NCBI RefSeq assembly: GCF_010994375.1
Contig: NZ_WHMA01000004.1
Span: forward strand, 37,207 to 101,206
Length of the DNA: 64,000 nt
Reading direction: 5' to 3'
Origin: Halomonas sp. NO4
GTDB lineage: Bacteria > Pseudomonadota > Gammaproteobacteria > Pseudomonadales > Halomonadaceae
Below the pieces are notes generated by a model that was given only the letters and a program-made list of their open reading frames with translations, searched no databases and was not told the origin of the DNA. Below, one piece after another: positions 34,102 through 49,089 of this stretch; position 1 is the stretch's first letter, and the number at the start of each line of letters is the position of its first letter. The position numbers were made by a program, and so were the translations under genes.

Positions 34102-34725
34102 CTATTCGACGAAGAGGGAGACGTCGCCGCGGCCCTCGCGGACCACCTTGGGCGGCAGCTCGCGCAGGTCGATGACGCTGGTCGGCTCGAGGTGGCAGGC
34201 GCCGCCGTCGATGACCAGGTCCAGATGGGCGCCGAAACGCTCGCGGATCGCCTCCGGGTCGGTCATCGGCAGCGCGTCGCCGTCGGGGATCAGCGTCACG
34301 CTCATCAGCGGCGAGCCGAGCGCGGCGAGCAGGTCGTGGGTGATGCGGTGGTCGGGCACGCGCACGCCGATGGAGCGGCGCTTGGGGTGCAGCAGCAACC
34401 GCGGCACCTCGGAGGTGGCGTCGAGGATGAAGGTGTAGGCACCCGGCGTATGTGCCTTGAGCAGGCGGAAGACGGCGTTGTCGACCTTGGCGTAGGTGCC
34501 GATCTCAGAGAGGTCGGAACACACCAGGGTGAAGTTGTGCCGGTCGTCGAGGGAACGCAGCCACTTGATCCGCTCGATGGCCTTCTTCTCACCCAAGTGG
34601 CAACCCAGCGCATAGCCGGAATCGGTGGGATAGGCAATGACGCCGCCGTTGCGAATGATCTGGACGGCCTGATCGATCAGGCGCTTCTGGGGGTTGTCGG
34701 GATGAATCTCGAAGTACTGGCTCAT
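34102..34725 (-). CDS. yciO: YciO/TsaC-like (Sua5-YrdC family) protein
   Basis: This 207-residue protein belongs to the YrdC-like family and matches YciO in length and in MSQYFEIHPDNPQKRLIDQAV. The dsRNA-binding-like fold binds ATP and threonine in TsaC. YciO itself is a paralogue with weaker threonylcarbamoyl-AMP activity. KWLRSLDDRHNFTLVC and GVRVPDH are recognisable. It sits 79 bases downstream of rnm on the same strand, as in the E. coli yciO-rnm neighbourhood. Confidence 0.9.
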   Translation of the reverse strand: MSQYFEIHPDNPQKRLIDQAVQIIRNGGVIAYPTDSGYALGCHLGEKKAIERIKWLRSLDDRHNFTLVCSDLSEIGTYAKVDNAVFRLLKAHTPGAYTFILDATSEVPRLLLHPKRRSIGVRVPDHRITHDLLAALGSPLMSVTLIPDGDALPMTDPEAIRERFGAHLDLVIDGGACHLEPTSVIDLRELPPKVVREGRGDVSLFVE

Positions 34726-34804
34726 GATCGCTTCCTGTCGTTCATGGTGGATCGGTGTCCGGCGCGGGAGCGCGCGCACCACGCCTGCTGCTGGACGGCC
34801 AGCG

Positions 34805-35719
34805 CTACAGGACGGCCGGCTCGGCCTCGAGACCTGTCGCCAGCCACGGGTGGCTCCACACGGGCGGCACCGCGGTGCGCGGCAGCGGACTCATACTGCC
34901 CGGCGCCAGATAGCCGCCCGGAAAGTGGAAATCGCTGCCCAGCGAGGCCAGCAGCCCGCGCTCGTCGAGCTGGCGGGCCAGGTCGCGGGTCACGTCGGGA
35001 TTCTGGAAGCCACTGACCAGCTCGGCGGCCTGCCCCCCCGCCGCCGCGAAGTCGTCGAGCAGCAGCCCGCGCTTGCGCCGGGTCAGGCTGTGACGCAGCG
35101 GATGGGCGAGCACCGCCACGCCGCCAGCATCGAGGATCCAGCCCACCGCCTCGGCCAGCGGCGGCCAGTGCGCCTTGACGTCGCCCGCCTTGCCGTTGCC
35201 GAGGTGCTTGCGGAAGGCCTCCCCCATGTCCGCGACAAGCCCCGCCGCGACCAGTGCTCGGGCGAAGTCGGGGCGGCCCAAGGGGCGCGCCGCCCCCGCC
35301 TGCTCGCGGGCCCGCGCCAAGGCATCGGCCAGCCCCACCTTCTCCAGGCGCGCGGCGATCACCTCGGCACGCCGCTCGCGCGCCTCCGCCTGGGACTCGA
35401 GGCCGGCCACCAGCGTTCCTCGGGCACCCTTCGGCAACAGACCCACTACGTGGATATTGATCCCCGACCAGCGCGTCGAGAGCTCGGTGCCCGCTAGCAG
35501 CGTGACGCCATGCTCGTGGGCGGCACGCTGCGCCTCGGCGACGCCTGCCACGGTGTCATGGTCGGTGAGCGCCATCAGGGACAGGCCACGCTGGGCACAG
35601 AGTGCCACCAGCGCCGCCGGCGCCAGGGCCCCATCGGAGGCGGTGGAGTGCATGTGAAGGTCGATCCCCAAGGGGGCGGGATCGCCCGTGAAGCGGGCAG
35701 GCAGTTGGGGCATAGGCAT
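34805..35719 (-). CDS. rnm: PHP-domain 5'-3' exoribonuclease Rnm (RNase AM, YciV)
   Basis: This 304-residue PHP-domain enzyme has the metal-binding series DLHMHSTASDG, LTDHDTVAG and GTELSTRW, then AHPLRH and SDFHFPG near the end. RNase AM matures the 5' ends of rRNAs and also acts on 3',5'-bisphosphate nucleotides. All expected histidine and aspartate ligands are present. It is divergent from yciI and upstream of yciO. Confidence 0.93.
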   Translation of the reverse strand: MPMPQLPARFTGDPAPLGIDLHMHSTASDGALAPAALVALCAQRGLSLMALTDHDTVAGVAEAQRAAHEHGVTLLAGTELSTRWSGINIHVVGLLPKGARGTLVAGLESQAEARERRAEVIAARLEKVGLADALARAREQAGAARPLGRPDFARALVAAGLVADMGEAFRKHLGNGKAGDVKAHWPPLAEAVGWILDAGGVAVLAHPLRHSLTRRKRGLLLDDFAAAGGQAAELVSGFQNPDVTRDLARQLDERGLLASLGSDFHFPGGYLAPGSMSPLPRTAVPPVWSHPWLATGLEAEPAVL

Positions 35720-35838
35720 GACGCCGGGGAGCGACTTTGTCAGAATAATGGCTCCATGGTGCGCGCCCGGCCCCGACCGGTCAACGCCCGCGCCCGTTCG
35801 AGTCCCGCGGCCCTGCCGCGCCTGTCGAGGAGTCCGCG

Positions 35839-36138
35839 ATGCTATACGCGATCATCAGCGAAGACGTCAAGAACAGCCTGGAGCGTCGCCTGGCGGCCCG
35901 CCCCGACCACCTCGCCCGCCTGGAGAAGCTACGTGACGAGGGGCGCCTGGTGCTCGCCGGCCCCCATCCGGCCATCGACGCCGAGAACCCTGGCGAGGCC
36001 GGCTTCAGCGGCAGCCTGGTGGTGGCGGAGTTCGAGAGCCTCGAGGCGGCGCGCGCCTGGGCCGACGCCGATCCCTTCGTGATCGCCGGGGTCTACGCCA
36101 AGGTGACGGTCAAGCCGTTCAAGAAAGTCTTGCCCTGA
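35839..36138 (+). CDS. yciI: YciI family protein
   Basis: This 99-residue protein is a YciI-like dimeric alpha/beta-barrel protein of the ferredoxin-like type. The start [15 protein letters not shown], the [21 protein letters not shown] stretch and [16 protein letters not shown] are typical, including the conserved histidine and aspartate pair. Function is unproven. GAGGAG precedes the start. It is divergent from rnm, completing the yciO-rnm-yciI cluster known from E. coli. Confidence 0.93.
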   Translation: MLYAIISEDVKNSLERRLAARPDHLARLEKLRDEGRLVLAGPHPAIDAENPGEAGFSGSLVVAEFESLEAARAWADADPFVIAGVYAKVTVKPFKKVLP

Positions 36139-36187
36139 GGCGAGCCCACGCCGGCCCCGCTTCCCTGGCGTCGCGGTCCGGCACCCG

Positions 36188-36224
36188 CTGTCCACAACGT
36201 CTTGCCCACAGTCGCTGTGGATAA
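36188..36224. promoter_or_regulatory. DnaA-box-like sequences upstream of mnmC
   Basis: A perfect DnaA box (minus-strand TTATCCACA, 36216-36224) and a weaker copy (CTGTCCACA, 36188-36196) lie in the 198-base gap between yciI and mnmC. Two boxes without AT-rich unwinding DNA do not make an origin, but DnaA could titrate or regulate here. Confidence 0.4.
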
Positions 36225-36336
36225 CGCTGTTGAAACGCCGCGGACGCCTGTCGCCATCCCCCATGGCAGGCCGCCCGGCGGCCACTGATCATTTCTTGAG
36301 CACCTGCGCGGCGCCCAGCCGCCCCCGGAGACTGCC

Positions 36337-38361
36337 GTGTCCGCTGCCCACGACCCGCTGCCGCCGCTGGCTGGCCTCACCCCCGCCCGCCTCGCCTGGA
36401 CCCTCGCCACTGACGGCACGCGGGCGCCGCACTCGATGCAGTTCGACGACGTCTACTTCTCGGCCCAGGACGGCCGCGCCGAGACCGAGCACGTCTTCAT
36501 CGACGGCAATCGCCTGGGCGAGCGCTTCGCTGCCTGGACGGCCGCCCGCCCCTTCGTGATCGGCGAGACGGGCTTTGGCACCGGTCTCAACATGCTGTGC
36601 GCCTGGGCCCGCTTCGATGCCCAGGCGCCGCGGGCGGCGCGCCTGCACCTGGTGTCGGTGGAGCGCCATCCGCTCAGCCGCGACGACCTGGCCCAGGCGC
36701 TCGCCGCCTGGCCCGATCTCGCCGAGCGTGCCGCGCGGCTCGTCGCCCAGTGGCCCGAACCGGTCGCCGGCGTGCACCGCCTGTGGCTCGACGCGCGCGT
36801 CACCCTCGACCTGCACTTCGGCGAGGCCGCCGAGCGCCTCGCGCTGCTCGAGGGTAAGGTCGACGCCTGGTTCCTGGACGGCTTCGCCCCGGCCAAGAAC
36901 CCGGAAATGTGGCAGCCCGCGCTGTTTCGCGCCGTGGCCGAGCGCTCGCGGCCCGGCGCCACCTTCGCCACCTTCACCTGCGCCGGAGTGGTCAAGCGCG
37001 GCCTGGCTGATGCCGGCTTCGCCTGGCGAAAGGCGCCGGGGCACGGGCGCAAGCGCGAGATGCTCGTCGGCGAGATCCCCACACCCCCCGCCGACACCCG
37101 GCGGGAAGGCACGCCCTGGTTCACGCCGCCCGCCCCTCGCCCTGTCCGCCAGGTGGCGGTGATCGGGGCAGGCATCGCCGGCGCCAGCGCTGCCGCCGCC
37201 CTGGCGCGGCGCGGGATCGCGGTCACGCTGATCGACCGCTTTCACCGGGCCGACCTGGGCACCACCCATCTGCAGGGGGCGCTCTACGTCAAGCTCGCCG
37301 TCGACACCAACCGGCAGAGCCGCACCTACTTGGCCGGGTTGCTGCATAGCCGGCGCTGGCTGGCCCAGCTCGATCCCGAGCAGGGCCTGTGGCAGCCCAG
37401 CGGGGTGCTGCAGCTGGCGCTGAGCGAGAAGGAGCAGGCGCGTCAGGCGCGCTTTCTCGCCAACCATCCGCTGCCCGAGAGCGTGGTACGCGGCCTCGAC
37501 GCCGAGGCGGCCAGTGCCGCCGCCGGGGTCAGGGTCGAGGGGCCGGCGCTGGACTACCCGAATGCCGGCTGGGTCAGGCCGATGGAGCTGTGCGCGCAGC
37601 TGGCGGCCACGCCGGGCGTCCGCTTCCAGCGGGGCGAGGTGGTGGCGCTGCACGAGAGCCAAGCGGGCTGGGCGCTGGAGATGGCCGACGGCGAGCGCAT
37701 CGAGGCCGACCAGGTGGTGATCGCCGCCGCCAGCGAGGCGGCCGGCTTCGCCCAGACCGAATCGCTGCCGCTGCAGCCGGTGCGCGGCCAGCTCAGCCAG
37801 CTCAAGGTGCCAGCGGGAGCCCCGCAACTGGGCCGGGTGGTCTGCGCCGGCGGCTACGTGCCGCCGGCGGCGGATGGCGTGCTCAATGTGGGCGCCACTT
37901 TCGCCCCGGGCGAGACCGACATGGCGGAGCGCGAGCGAGAGCACGCCGCCAACCTGGCGGAACTGGAGCGCGGCCTGCCCGACTTCGTCGCCGGCCTGCG
38001 CGCCGCCGGTACCGACCTTTCGCCCGAGCGGCTCACCGCCCGCGTGGGGGTGCGCGCGGCGAGCCCCGACAAATCGCCCTACTGCGGACCGGTGCCCGAC
38101 GCCGCGGCCTGGCGGGCCGACTACGCCGCCCTGGCCAAGGACGCCACCCGCGTGCCCGACACCCCCGGCCGGCACCACCAGGGGCTATGGATCAGCGCCG
38201 CCCACGGCTCCCGCGGCCTGGCCAGCGCGCCGCTGTGCGCCGAGCTGCTGGCCTCGATGATCTGCGACGAGCCGCTGCCCCTGGAGCAGCCGCTGGTGGA
38301 TCACCTGCACCCCGGGCGGCGAGTGATTCGCGACCTGATCCGCGGAAAGCTCGATGACTGA
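36337..38361 (+). CDS. mnmC: Bifunctional tRNA mnm5s2U34 biosynthesis protein MnmC
   Basis: This 674-residue enzyme performs the last two steps of mnm5s2U34 synthesis at the tRNA wobble position. The N-terminal methyltransferase domain (about 1-250) has the SAM motif GETGFGTGLNML and WFLDGFAPAKNPEMW. The C-terminal FAD domain (about 265-665) has VAVIGAGIAGASAAAALARRG and removes the carboxymethyl group. The start is GTG at 36337 with GGAG upstream. Length is typical for the fused enzyme. Neighbours are unrelated. Confidence 0.96.
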   Translation: MSAAHDPLPPLAGLTPARLAWTLATDGTRAPHSMQFDDVYFSAQDGRAETEHVFIDGNRLGERFAAWTAARPFVIGETGFGTGLNMLCAWARFDAQAPRAARLHLVSVERHPLSRDDLAQALAAWPDLAERAARLVAQWPEPVAGVHRLWLDARVTLDLHFGEAAERLALLEGKVDAWFLDGFAPAKNPEMWQPALFRAVAERSRPGATFATFTCAGVVKRGLADAGFAWRKAPGHGRKREMLVGEIPTPPADTRREGTPWFTPPAPRPVRQVAVIGAGIAGASAAAALARRGIAVTLIDRFHRADLGTTHLQGALYVKLAVDTNRQSRTYLAGLLHSRRWLAQLDPEQGLWQPSGVLQLALSEKEQARQARFLANHPLPESVVRGLDAEAASAAAGVRVEGPALDYPNAGWVRPMELCAQLAATPGVRFQRGEVVALHESQAGWALEMADGERIEADQVVIAAASEAAGFAQTESLPLQPVRGQLSQLKVPAGAPQLGRVVCAGGYVPPAADGVLNVGATFAPGETDMAEREREHAANLAELERGLPDFVAGLRAAGTDLSPERLTARVGVRAASPDKSPYCGPVPDAAAWRADYAALAKDATRVPDTPGRHHQGLWISAAHGSRGLASAPLCAELLASMICDEPLPLEQPLVDHLHPGRRVIRDLIRGKLDD

Positions 38362-38382
38362 CAGCCGCGACCCGGCCCTCCC

Positions 38383-41007
38383 TCACAGGGACGGCAGGGG
38401 GCGGTCGGCGGCGTGCCGGTCGAGCTGGAAGTGCGGGGCCGGGCGACCCAGGTAGTAGCCCTGGCCGTAGTCGATGCCCAGCTCGCGCACCGCCGCGAAC
38501 ACCATCTCGTCCTCGATGAACTCGGCGATGGTGCTCACGCCCAGGCTGCGCGCCAGGGTGACGATGCTCTTGACGAAGGCCATGTACTTGTCGTCGGTCG
38601 TCATGTTGCGGATGAACTCGCCCTCGATCTTGATCACGTCGATGGGGAACTGCTTGAGGTAGCGGAAGGAGGAGAAGCCGGAACCGAAGTCGTCGATGGC
38701 GAAGTTGAAGCCCTCGAGCTTGAGGTCGAGCACGAACTTCTCCAGCAGCTTGAGGTTGCTCACCGTCTCGCGCTCGGTGAGCTCGAAGACGATGCGCTCG
38801 GGGCGGATGTCGTAGTCGATCGCCAGTTGGTGGATACGCCCGATGAACTCGCCGATGATCAGCGACTTGGGCGAGAGGTTGATGAACAGCAGGCCGTTGT
38901 AACCCTGCGCCTGTACCTGGGCGAAGGCCTTCTCGATGAGCTGGTAGTCCATCTTGTGGATCACGCCGATGCTCTCGGCGATGTCGATGAACTCCCCCGC
39001 CGGGACGATGCGCCCGTCCACCTCGATGCGCATCAGCAGCTCGTGAATGGCCACCTCGCCGGTGCGGGTGTCGGCGATGGGCTGGAAGAAGGGCACGATC
39101 CGCTCCTCCTCCAGGGCGCTGAGCACCATCTGGTTCTTCTCGCCCACCTCGCGGAAGATCGCCGCCACCTCGTCGTCATCGGGCAGGGCGATGCAGTTCT
39201 TCCCCTTGCGCTTGGCCTTGTACATCATGTTGTCGGCCATCAGGAAGAGGTCGTGGGCGTCGCTGGCGTGGCGCGGGTAGGCGGCGATGCCGATGGAGGT
39301 GGTAGCACGCACGGTGGAGCCGTCCGGCGCCACCAACACCTGCTCGGTGAGGTTGTGGGCGATGCGCAGGGCCACCGAGTAGGCTTGCTCCTCGCCGGTC
39401 TCGGGCAGGATGATGGCGAACTCGTCGCCGCCGTAGCGGGCCAGGAAATCCCCGGGGCGCACCGACTCGGTGAGGGTCTCGGCGAAAGCCTGCAGGAACT
39501 GGTCGCCGAAGGCGTGCCCGTGGCGGTCGTTGACGGCCTTGAAGTTGTCCATGTCCATCATCAGCAGGCTGAACGAGTAGCGGTGACGATGGGCACGGCC
39601 GATCTCGTAGCCCAGCAGGTCCTTGAAGACGCGCTGGTTGTGCAGGGCGGTGAGGGGGTCGCGGGTGGCGTAGAACTCCAGATCCTGGGTGTACTTGTAG
39701 ATCGCCTTCACCGAGCCGACCAGGTTGAGCAGCGTGGAGAGGATGCCGTCGATGACGATGTGGCGCAGCGGGTCCTGAGAAAGCTCGGACTGCACCCCGA
39801 TGCCCACGATGCCGCCGATCTTGGGCGCCTCGAGCAGCAGCGACTTGGTCTGCAGGCGAATGTCCTCGGGAGTGATCTCCATCGCCGCCTCGATGTCGGC
39901 ATCGGCCGGATGCACGGCGTGGTGCAGCACCTTGAGCACCTGCACATCGGTGTGCCCTTCCGCCTTGCCTTCGAGCAGCTCGATCAGCATGCGCTCGAAG
40001 GCATGGCGCATCTCCAGGGCCACCTCACGGTGCCAGAACACCTCCAGCTCGTACCCCTCCTCCTCCACCTGGAAGATCGTCACCAGGGTATGGGCGGTGA
40101 TGATGGTATTGATGTCGCCCAGCAGCTCCTTGATGAACTCGCGCCAGTCGCGCACCACGTCGGAGGTGATGATGAACTTGCTGAGCAGGCGGATCTCGAA
40201 CTCCAGCACGTCCTTGTCCACCGCCACGTTCTTGAGACGCCCTGCCAGGGCGTTGACCTGGTCGTAGGCCTCGTTGAGCTCGCGGAAGTGGGTATCGGGG
40301 GGCCTGAGCTCGAGCTGGCGGAAGTCGGCAACGGAATTCACCGCGGCCAGGCGCTCGCCGAAGGCCTCCATGGAGCCGCGGATGCGCCGTGCGAACAGGC
40401 CCGAGAAGGCCAGCGCGGCAAGCAGCACCAGCAAGGACGCAACGACAAACAGGGCAATGTAGTTGCGGCGCATCTCGCCGCTGATCGGCGACATGTCGTG
40501 GCGGATATCGATGACGCCGAGCACGTCGCCGGTGGCCGCGTTGTTGTGGCAGCTCAGGCACTCCGGCGTGGTCACCAGCGGCATCACCCGGCGCACCTCG
40601 CCCCTGTCGCGATAGACCCGCTCCCGGCCGGAGTCGAGGGCGGCGCGAATGGCGATGTCGGGGGTACGCTGCTCGACCTCGCCGTAGCGTTCGGCGACGC
40701 GCTCGCCGCGGTAGATATCGAACTCGAAGGACGATTCGGCGTGCAGCTCGCGCGTCTCGGAGACAAACCGCTCCATCTCCTGGCGGCTCCAGCCCTGGCG
40801 CATCACCTGCAGCATGGCGTTGAAGCTCTGCCGCGCCAGGGTCTCGGAGGTGCGCTCGGCCTGGCGGGCAATGATGTCCTCATACAGCAGCGAAGCCGCG
40901 AGGGTCACGCCAAGGAACACGGTCACGGCCACCGACAGGATGGCGGCCAGCACGAACCCCCTGAGGGTCCGGAGGCTGGCCAGGAGCTTGCGCACGAAGG
41001 TTGACAT
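38383..41007 (-). CDS. GGDEF/EAL protein with c-type-heme-like sensor domain
   Basis: This 874-residue membrane protein has two N-terminal helices (about 18-42 and 185-205) around a periplasmic domain that resembles the Tll0287/DUF3365 sensor and contains a CXXCH heme motif (ECLSCHNN). A helical segment then leads to a GGDEF domain with intact GGDEF and an RxxD inhibition site five residues upstream. The EAL domain has EAL changed to ELL, but the N, DD, K and Q catalytic residues (FINLSPK, FAIDDFGSG, KIEGEF, GYYLGRP) remain, so phosphodiesterase activity is likely. It probably links heme redox or gas state to cyclic di-GMP. Confidence 0.88.
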   Translation of the reverse strand: MSTFVRKLLASLRTLRGFVLAAILSVAVTVFLGVTLAASLLYEDIIARQAERTSETLARQSFNAMLQVMRQGWSRQEMERFVSETRELHAESSFEFDIYRGERVAERYGEVEQRTPDIAIRAALDSGRERVYRDRGEVRRVMPLVTTPECLSCHNNAATGDVLGVIDIRHDMSPISGEMRRNYIALFVVASLLVLLAALAFSGLFARRIRGSMEAFGERLAAVNSVADFRQLELRPPDTHFRELNEAYDQVNALAGRLKNVAVDKDVLEFEIRLLSKFIITSDVVRDWREFIKELLGDINTIITAHTLVTIFQVEEEGYELEVFWHREVALEMRHAFERMLIELLEGKAEGHTDVQVLKVLHHAVHPADADIEAAMEITPEDIRLQTKSLLLEAPKIGGIVGIGVQSELSQDPLRHIVIDGILSTLLNLVGSVKAIYKYTQDLEFYATRDPLTALHNQRVFKDLLGYEIGRAHRHRYSFSLLMMDMDNFKAVNDRHGHAFGDQFLQAFAETLTESVRPGDFLARYGGDEFAIILPETGEEQAYSVALRIAHNLTEQVLVAPDGSTVRATTSIGIAAYPRHASDAHDLFLMADNMMYKAKRKGKNCIALPDDDEVAAIFREVGEKNQMVLSALEEERIVPFFQPIADTRTGEVAIHELLMRIEVDGRIVPAGEFIDIAESIGVIHKMDYQLIEKAFAQVQAQGYNGLLFINLSPKSLIIGEFIGRIHQLAIDYDIRPERIVFELTERETVSNLKLLEKFVLDLKLEGFNFAIDDFGSGFSSFRYLKQFPIDVIKIEGEFIRNMTTDDKYMAFVKSIVTLARSLGVSTIAEFIEDEMVFAAVRELGIDYGQGYYLGRPAPHFQLDRHAADRPLPSL

Positions 41008-41161
41008 GGAGCATCCGCTGCAGGAATCGGGTCTATCATTAACCGCTGATTCGCTACCCTACTGGAGCTCCCACACCAGCTGAATTGACCAAAGGTCACT
41101 TGACGGCTGAATCCGCCAAGAAGCTGACATGGATCAAGTCAGCACTCGGTGACGCGGCCGC

Positions 41162-43521
<2,360 letters not shown>

Positions 43522-43533
43522 TTACCAAAGCAA

Positions 43534-43563
43534 CAACCCCCGACGGCATCCCATCGAGGGTTG
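43534..43563. repeat. Imperfect palindrome between zipA and ligA
   Basis: CAACCC, an interrupted CGA-GG stretch and GGGTTG pair with two mismatches, in the 148-base gap upstream of ligA. It is probably an RNA hairpin, and there is no T-run. Confidence 0.5.
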
Positions 43564-43624
43564 TGTGATGCCGGCTTATCGCCGGCGGCCAGAGGATGGT
43601 GCGCAGCAATAACTCGGCGTTGTC

Positions 43625-45364
43625 CTAATTGGCCTGGCAGCGACTGAGCCGATAACGCCGCTCGAACTCCTGGACCCGCTGACGCGCGAAGCCCACGGTC
43701 TGGGCGGTCATGACGCTGTGGTTTTCGTCCTTCAGCTCGCCGCCCAGGTGGCGAACGATCACCATGGCCGTTTCCACCATCGCCTCGAAGGCGGCAGCGG
43801 TGTCCGTCGCGCCCGGCAGCGGCATCAGCAGAGTGACGCCCGGCGTGGTGAAGTCGTCCATGGCCTCGATGGGGAAGGTCCCCGGCTTGATGACATTGAC
43901 CATGGAGAACTGCAGCTCGCTGTCGGAATCCTCGGTCTCGAAGCGGTGGAAGATGCCCATCTCGCTGCTGTAGCGCAGGCCACAGGCGAGCATCAGATCG
44001 AGCAGCGCGGCACCGGAGAAACCACCCTCGTCGCGCGCCATGACGCTGATGACGATCACCTCTTCGGCGTGGCTCAGGGTGGTACGTGCGCGCTCGGCGC
44101 CGACGTCGTGACGCAGGGCCTTCTCCAGGGTGGGGTGGGCGCGCACCACGTCATCCTCGGGCATCTCGTCGCGGCTGGCGGCGGGTGCGTCTTCGGCGGG
44201 CTGGGAACGGTACGCCGGGGTGAAGAGCGGATCCTCGACCTCGTCATGCGCCTCGGCCGCGGCAAGCGCGGCCTCGTCGGCCTGCTGTTGCCGGGCGGCG
44301 GCGTCACGCCGACGCTGCGCCTCCTGTTCGGCCTGTGCGGCTGCCTTCTCGGCCTGCTCGCGCTCCGCCCGACGCGCCTTCTCCTCGCGCGCCTCACGCT
44401 TGCGCTCGCGCCGCTTGGCCAGGCGCTCCTGAACGGAGACGCCGAAACGTTGAACGGATTCGCCCATGCGCCGCGAACCGCTCTTGAGCGAGTCGCCAAC
44501 GCCATCCAGGTCGACGAGGCGGTAACGTTCGTCCTCGTCGTCCCGAAACTCGTCGTGATCCTGGGGATCGGCACTCAGCGGCTGCGACGCCGCAGCCTGG
44601 TCATCGAACGCCTCGTCGAGGGCAGAAAGCGTGGGCTCACGGCGCTCGGACGGTGCATCCATCCTGGCGGTCTCGCGCTCGGCAGGTGACGACGACTCGG
44701 GCGACTCGACGCTCCCGCCGGACACGGCCTCGGCCGGCCGGACAGGGTGCGGCTGCGCCTCGGGCGCCGGGTCGGCTTCCGGGGAGCTCGACGCCTCGCC
44801 AGTGGGAGTGGACGCTGTCGCGCGAGCGGGTGGGGGCGTAGCCATAGTAGAGGAGGTCGCCGAGTCGCCGGGGCGCGAGGCCGCCGGGGCGGCGCGCTCA
44901 GAGGCCGGCTCGCTACTCTTCTTGGACGTCTTGGACGTGCTGGTCTCGGGCACGCTGATCTCGGGCGTGCTGGCGGCAGGCTCGCTGGCGGGAGCGACGT
45001 CGGCAGACTGGCTGGCGTCGGATCGGGAATCGGCTCGCTCGCTGGTCGCGGCCCCGTCGGCATGGGCCGCACGCCACCCGGACAGCACGCGCGAGGGCCC
45101 GGGGTGCTCCTGGCGCTGCAGCTTGGGCTTGGGCTTGACCTGGGTTTGACTGGCCGGGCTGACTACCCGCGCCCCACCGTTGGGAAGCTCCCAGTTGTTC
45201 GCCTCCTCGGTATCTGGCGCCGCACCGCCACCGAGGCCCGTCTCCTCCCCCGCCTGATCCAGGCGGGGCACTCGGCGCTGGCGTTTCAGGCGACGTACCC
45301 CATCAATCACGATGAGTGTCACCAGCGCCAGCCCCAGAATGATCAGCCATTCTCTTAGTTCCAT
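43625..45364 (-). CDS. zipA: Cell division protein ZipA
   Basis: This 579-residue protein has the ZipA layout: a short N-terminus with one membrane helix (about 6-22), a long low-complexity region rich in Pro, Ala, Ser and charged residues (about 30-430, with a KRRERKREAREEKARRAEREQ-like basic stretch), and a C-terminal FtsZ-binding domain (about 440-575: EEVIVISVMARDEGGFSGAALLD, GVTLLMPLPGATDTAAAFEAM). It tethers FtsZ to the inner membrane. It is longer than E. coli ZipA (about 330) because of the linker. It lies between smc and ligA. Confidence 0.93.
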   Translation of the reverse strand: MELREWLIILGLALVTLIVIDGVRRLKRQRRVPRLDQAGEETGLGGGAAPDTEEANNWELPNGGARVVSPASQTQVKPKPKLQRQEHPGPSRVLSGWRAAHADGAATSERADSRSDASQSADVAPASEPAASTPEISVPETSTSKTSKKSSEPASERAAPAASRPGDSATSSTMATPPPARATASTPTGEASSSPEADPAPEAQPHPVRPAEAVSGGSVESPESSSPAERETARMDAPSERREPTLSALDEAFDDQAAASQPLSADPQDHDEFRDDEDERYRLVDLDGVGDSLKSGSRRMGESVQRFGVSVQERLAKRRERKREAREEKARRAEREQAEKAAAQAEQEAQRRRDAAARQQQADEAALAAAEAHDEVEDPLFTPAYRSQPAEDAPAASRDEMPEDDVVRAHPTLEKALRHDVGAERARTTLSHAEEVIVISVMARDEGGFSGAALLDLMLACGLRYSSEMGIFHRFETEDSDSELQFSMVNVIKPGTFPIEAMDDFTTPGVTLLMPLPGATDTAAAFEAMVETAMVIVRHLGGELKDENHSVMTAQTVGFARQRVQEFERRYRLSRCQAN

Positions 45365-45482
45365 GGGTCGTCTTGCCTGTCGCTAGGGCGCCATGCCGGA
45401 TGGATGTTCGACACCAGCATAGCGCGATTGCCGAAAAAAGGGCCACTTTTTTTGTTTGTCAAGCCCCGGCATTCTCGCCTGA

Positions 45483-45542
45483 GAGTCCGATCGACCCTGC
45501 GCCTTTCCCTGCTCTATCGGACATCCTGAGTCCGATACGACC
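45483..45542. repeat. Direct and inverted GAGTCCGAT copies upstream of zipA
   Basis: GAGTCCGAT followed by CGACC occurs at 45483-45496 and again (one base inserted) at 45528-45542. Between them TATCGGAC (45515-45522) and GTCCGATA (45530-45537) form a palindrome. The cluster lies in the smc-zipA gap and could be an operator for zipA-ligA. Confidence 0.5.
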
Positions 45543-45589
45543 ATAACGTTCATTCTGATATCGCGTTTGCCGGGGGCTTGCAAGTCCTC

Positions 45590-49087
<3,498 letters not shown>

Positions 49088-49089
49088 GG

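Noticed and set aside
36139..36336. Possible replication origin from the DnaA boxes
   Set aside because: Only two boxes, no AT-rich unwinding element, and no dnaA, gidA or parAB genes nearby.
38413..41004. 863-codon open frame antisense to the GGDEF/EAL gene
   Set aside because: It mirrors a real gene base for base, is rich in H, E, L and V from antisense codons, and has no motifs.
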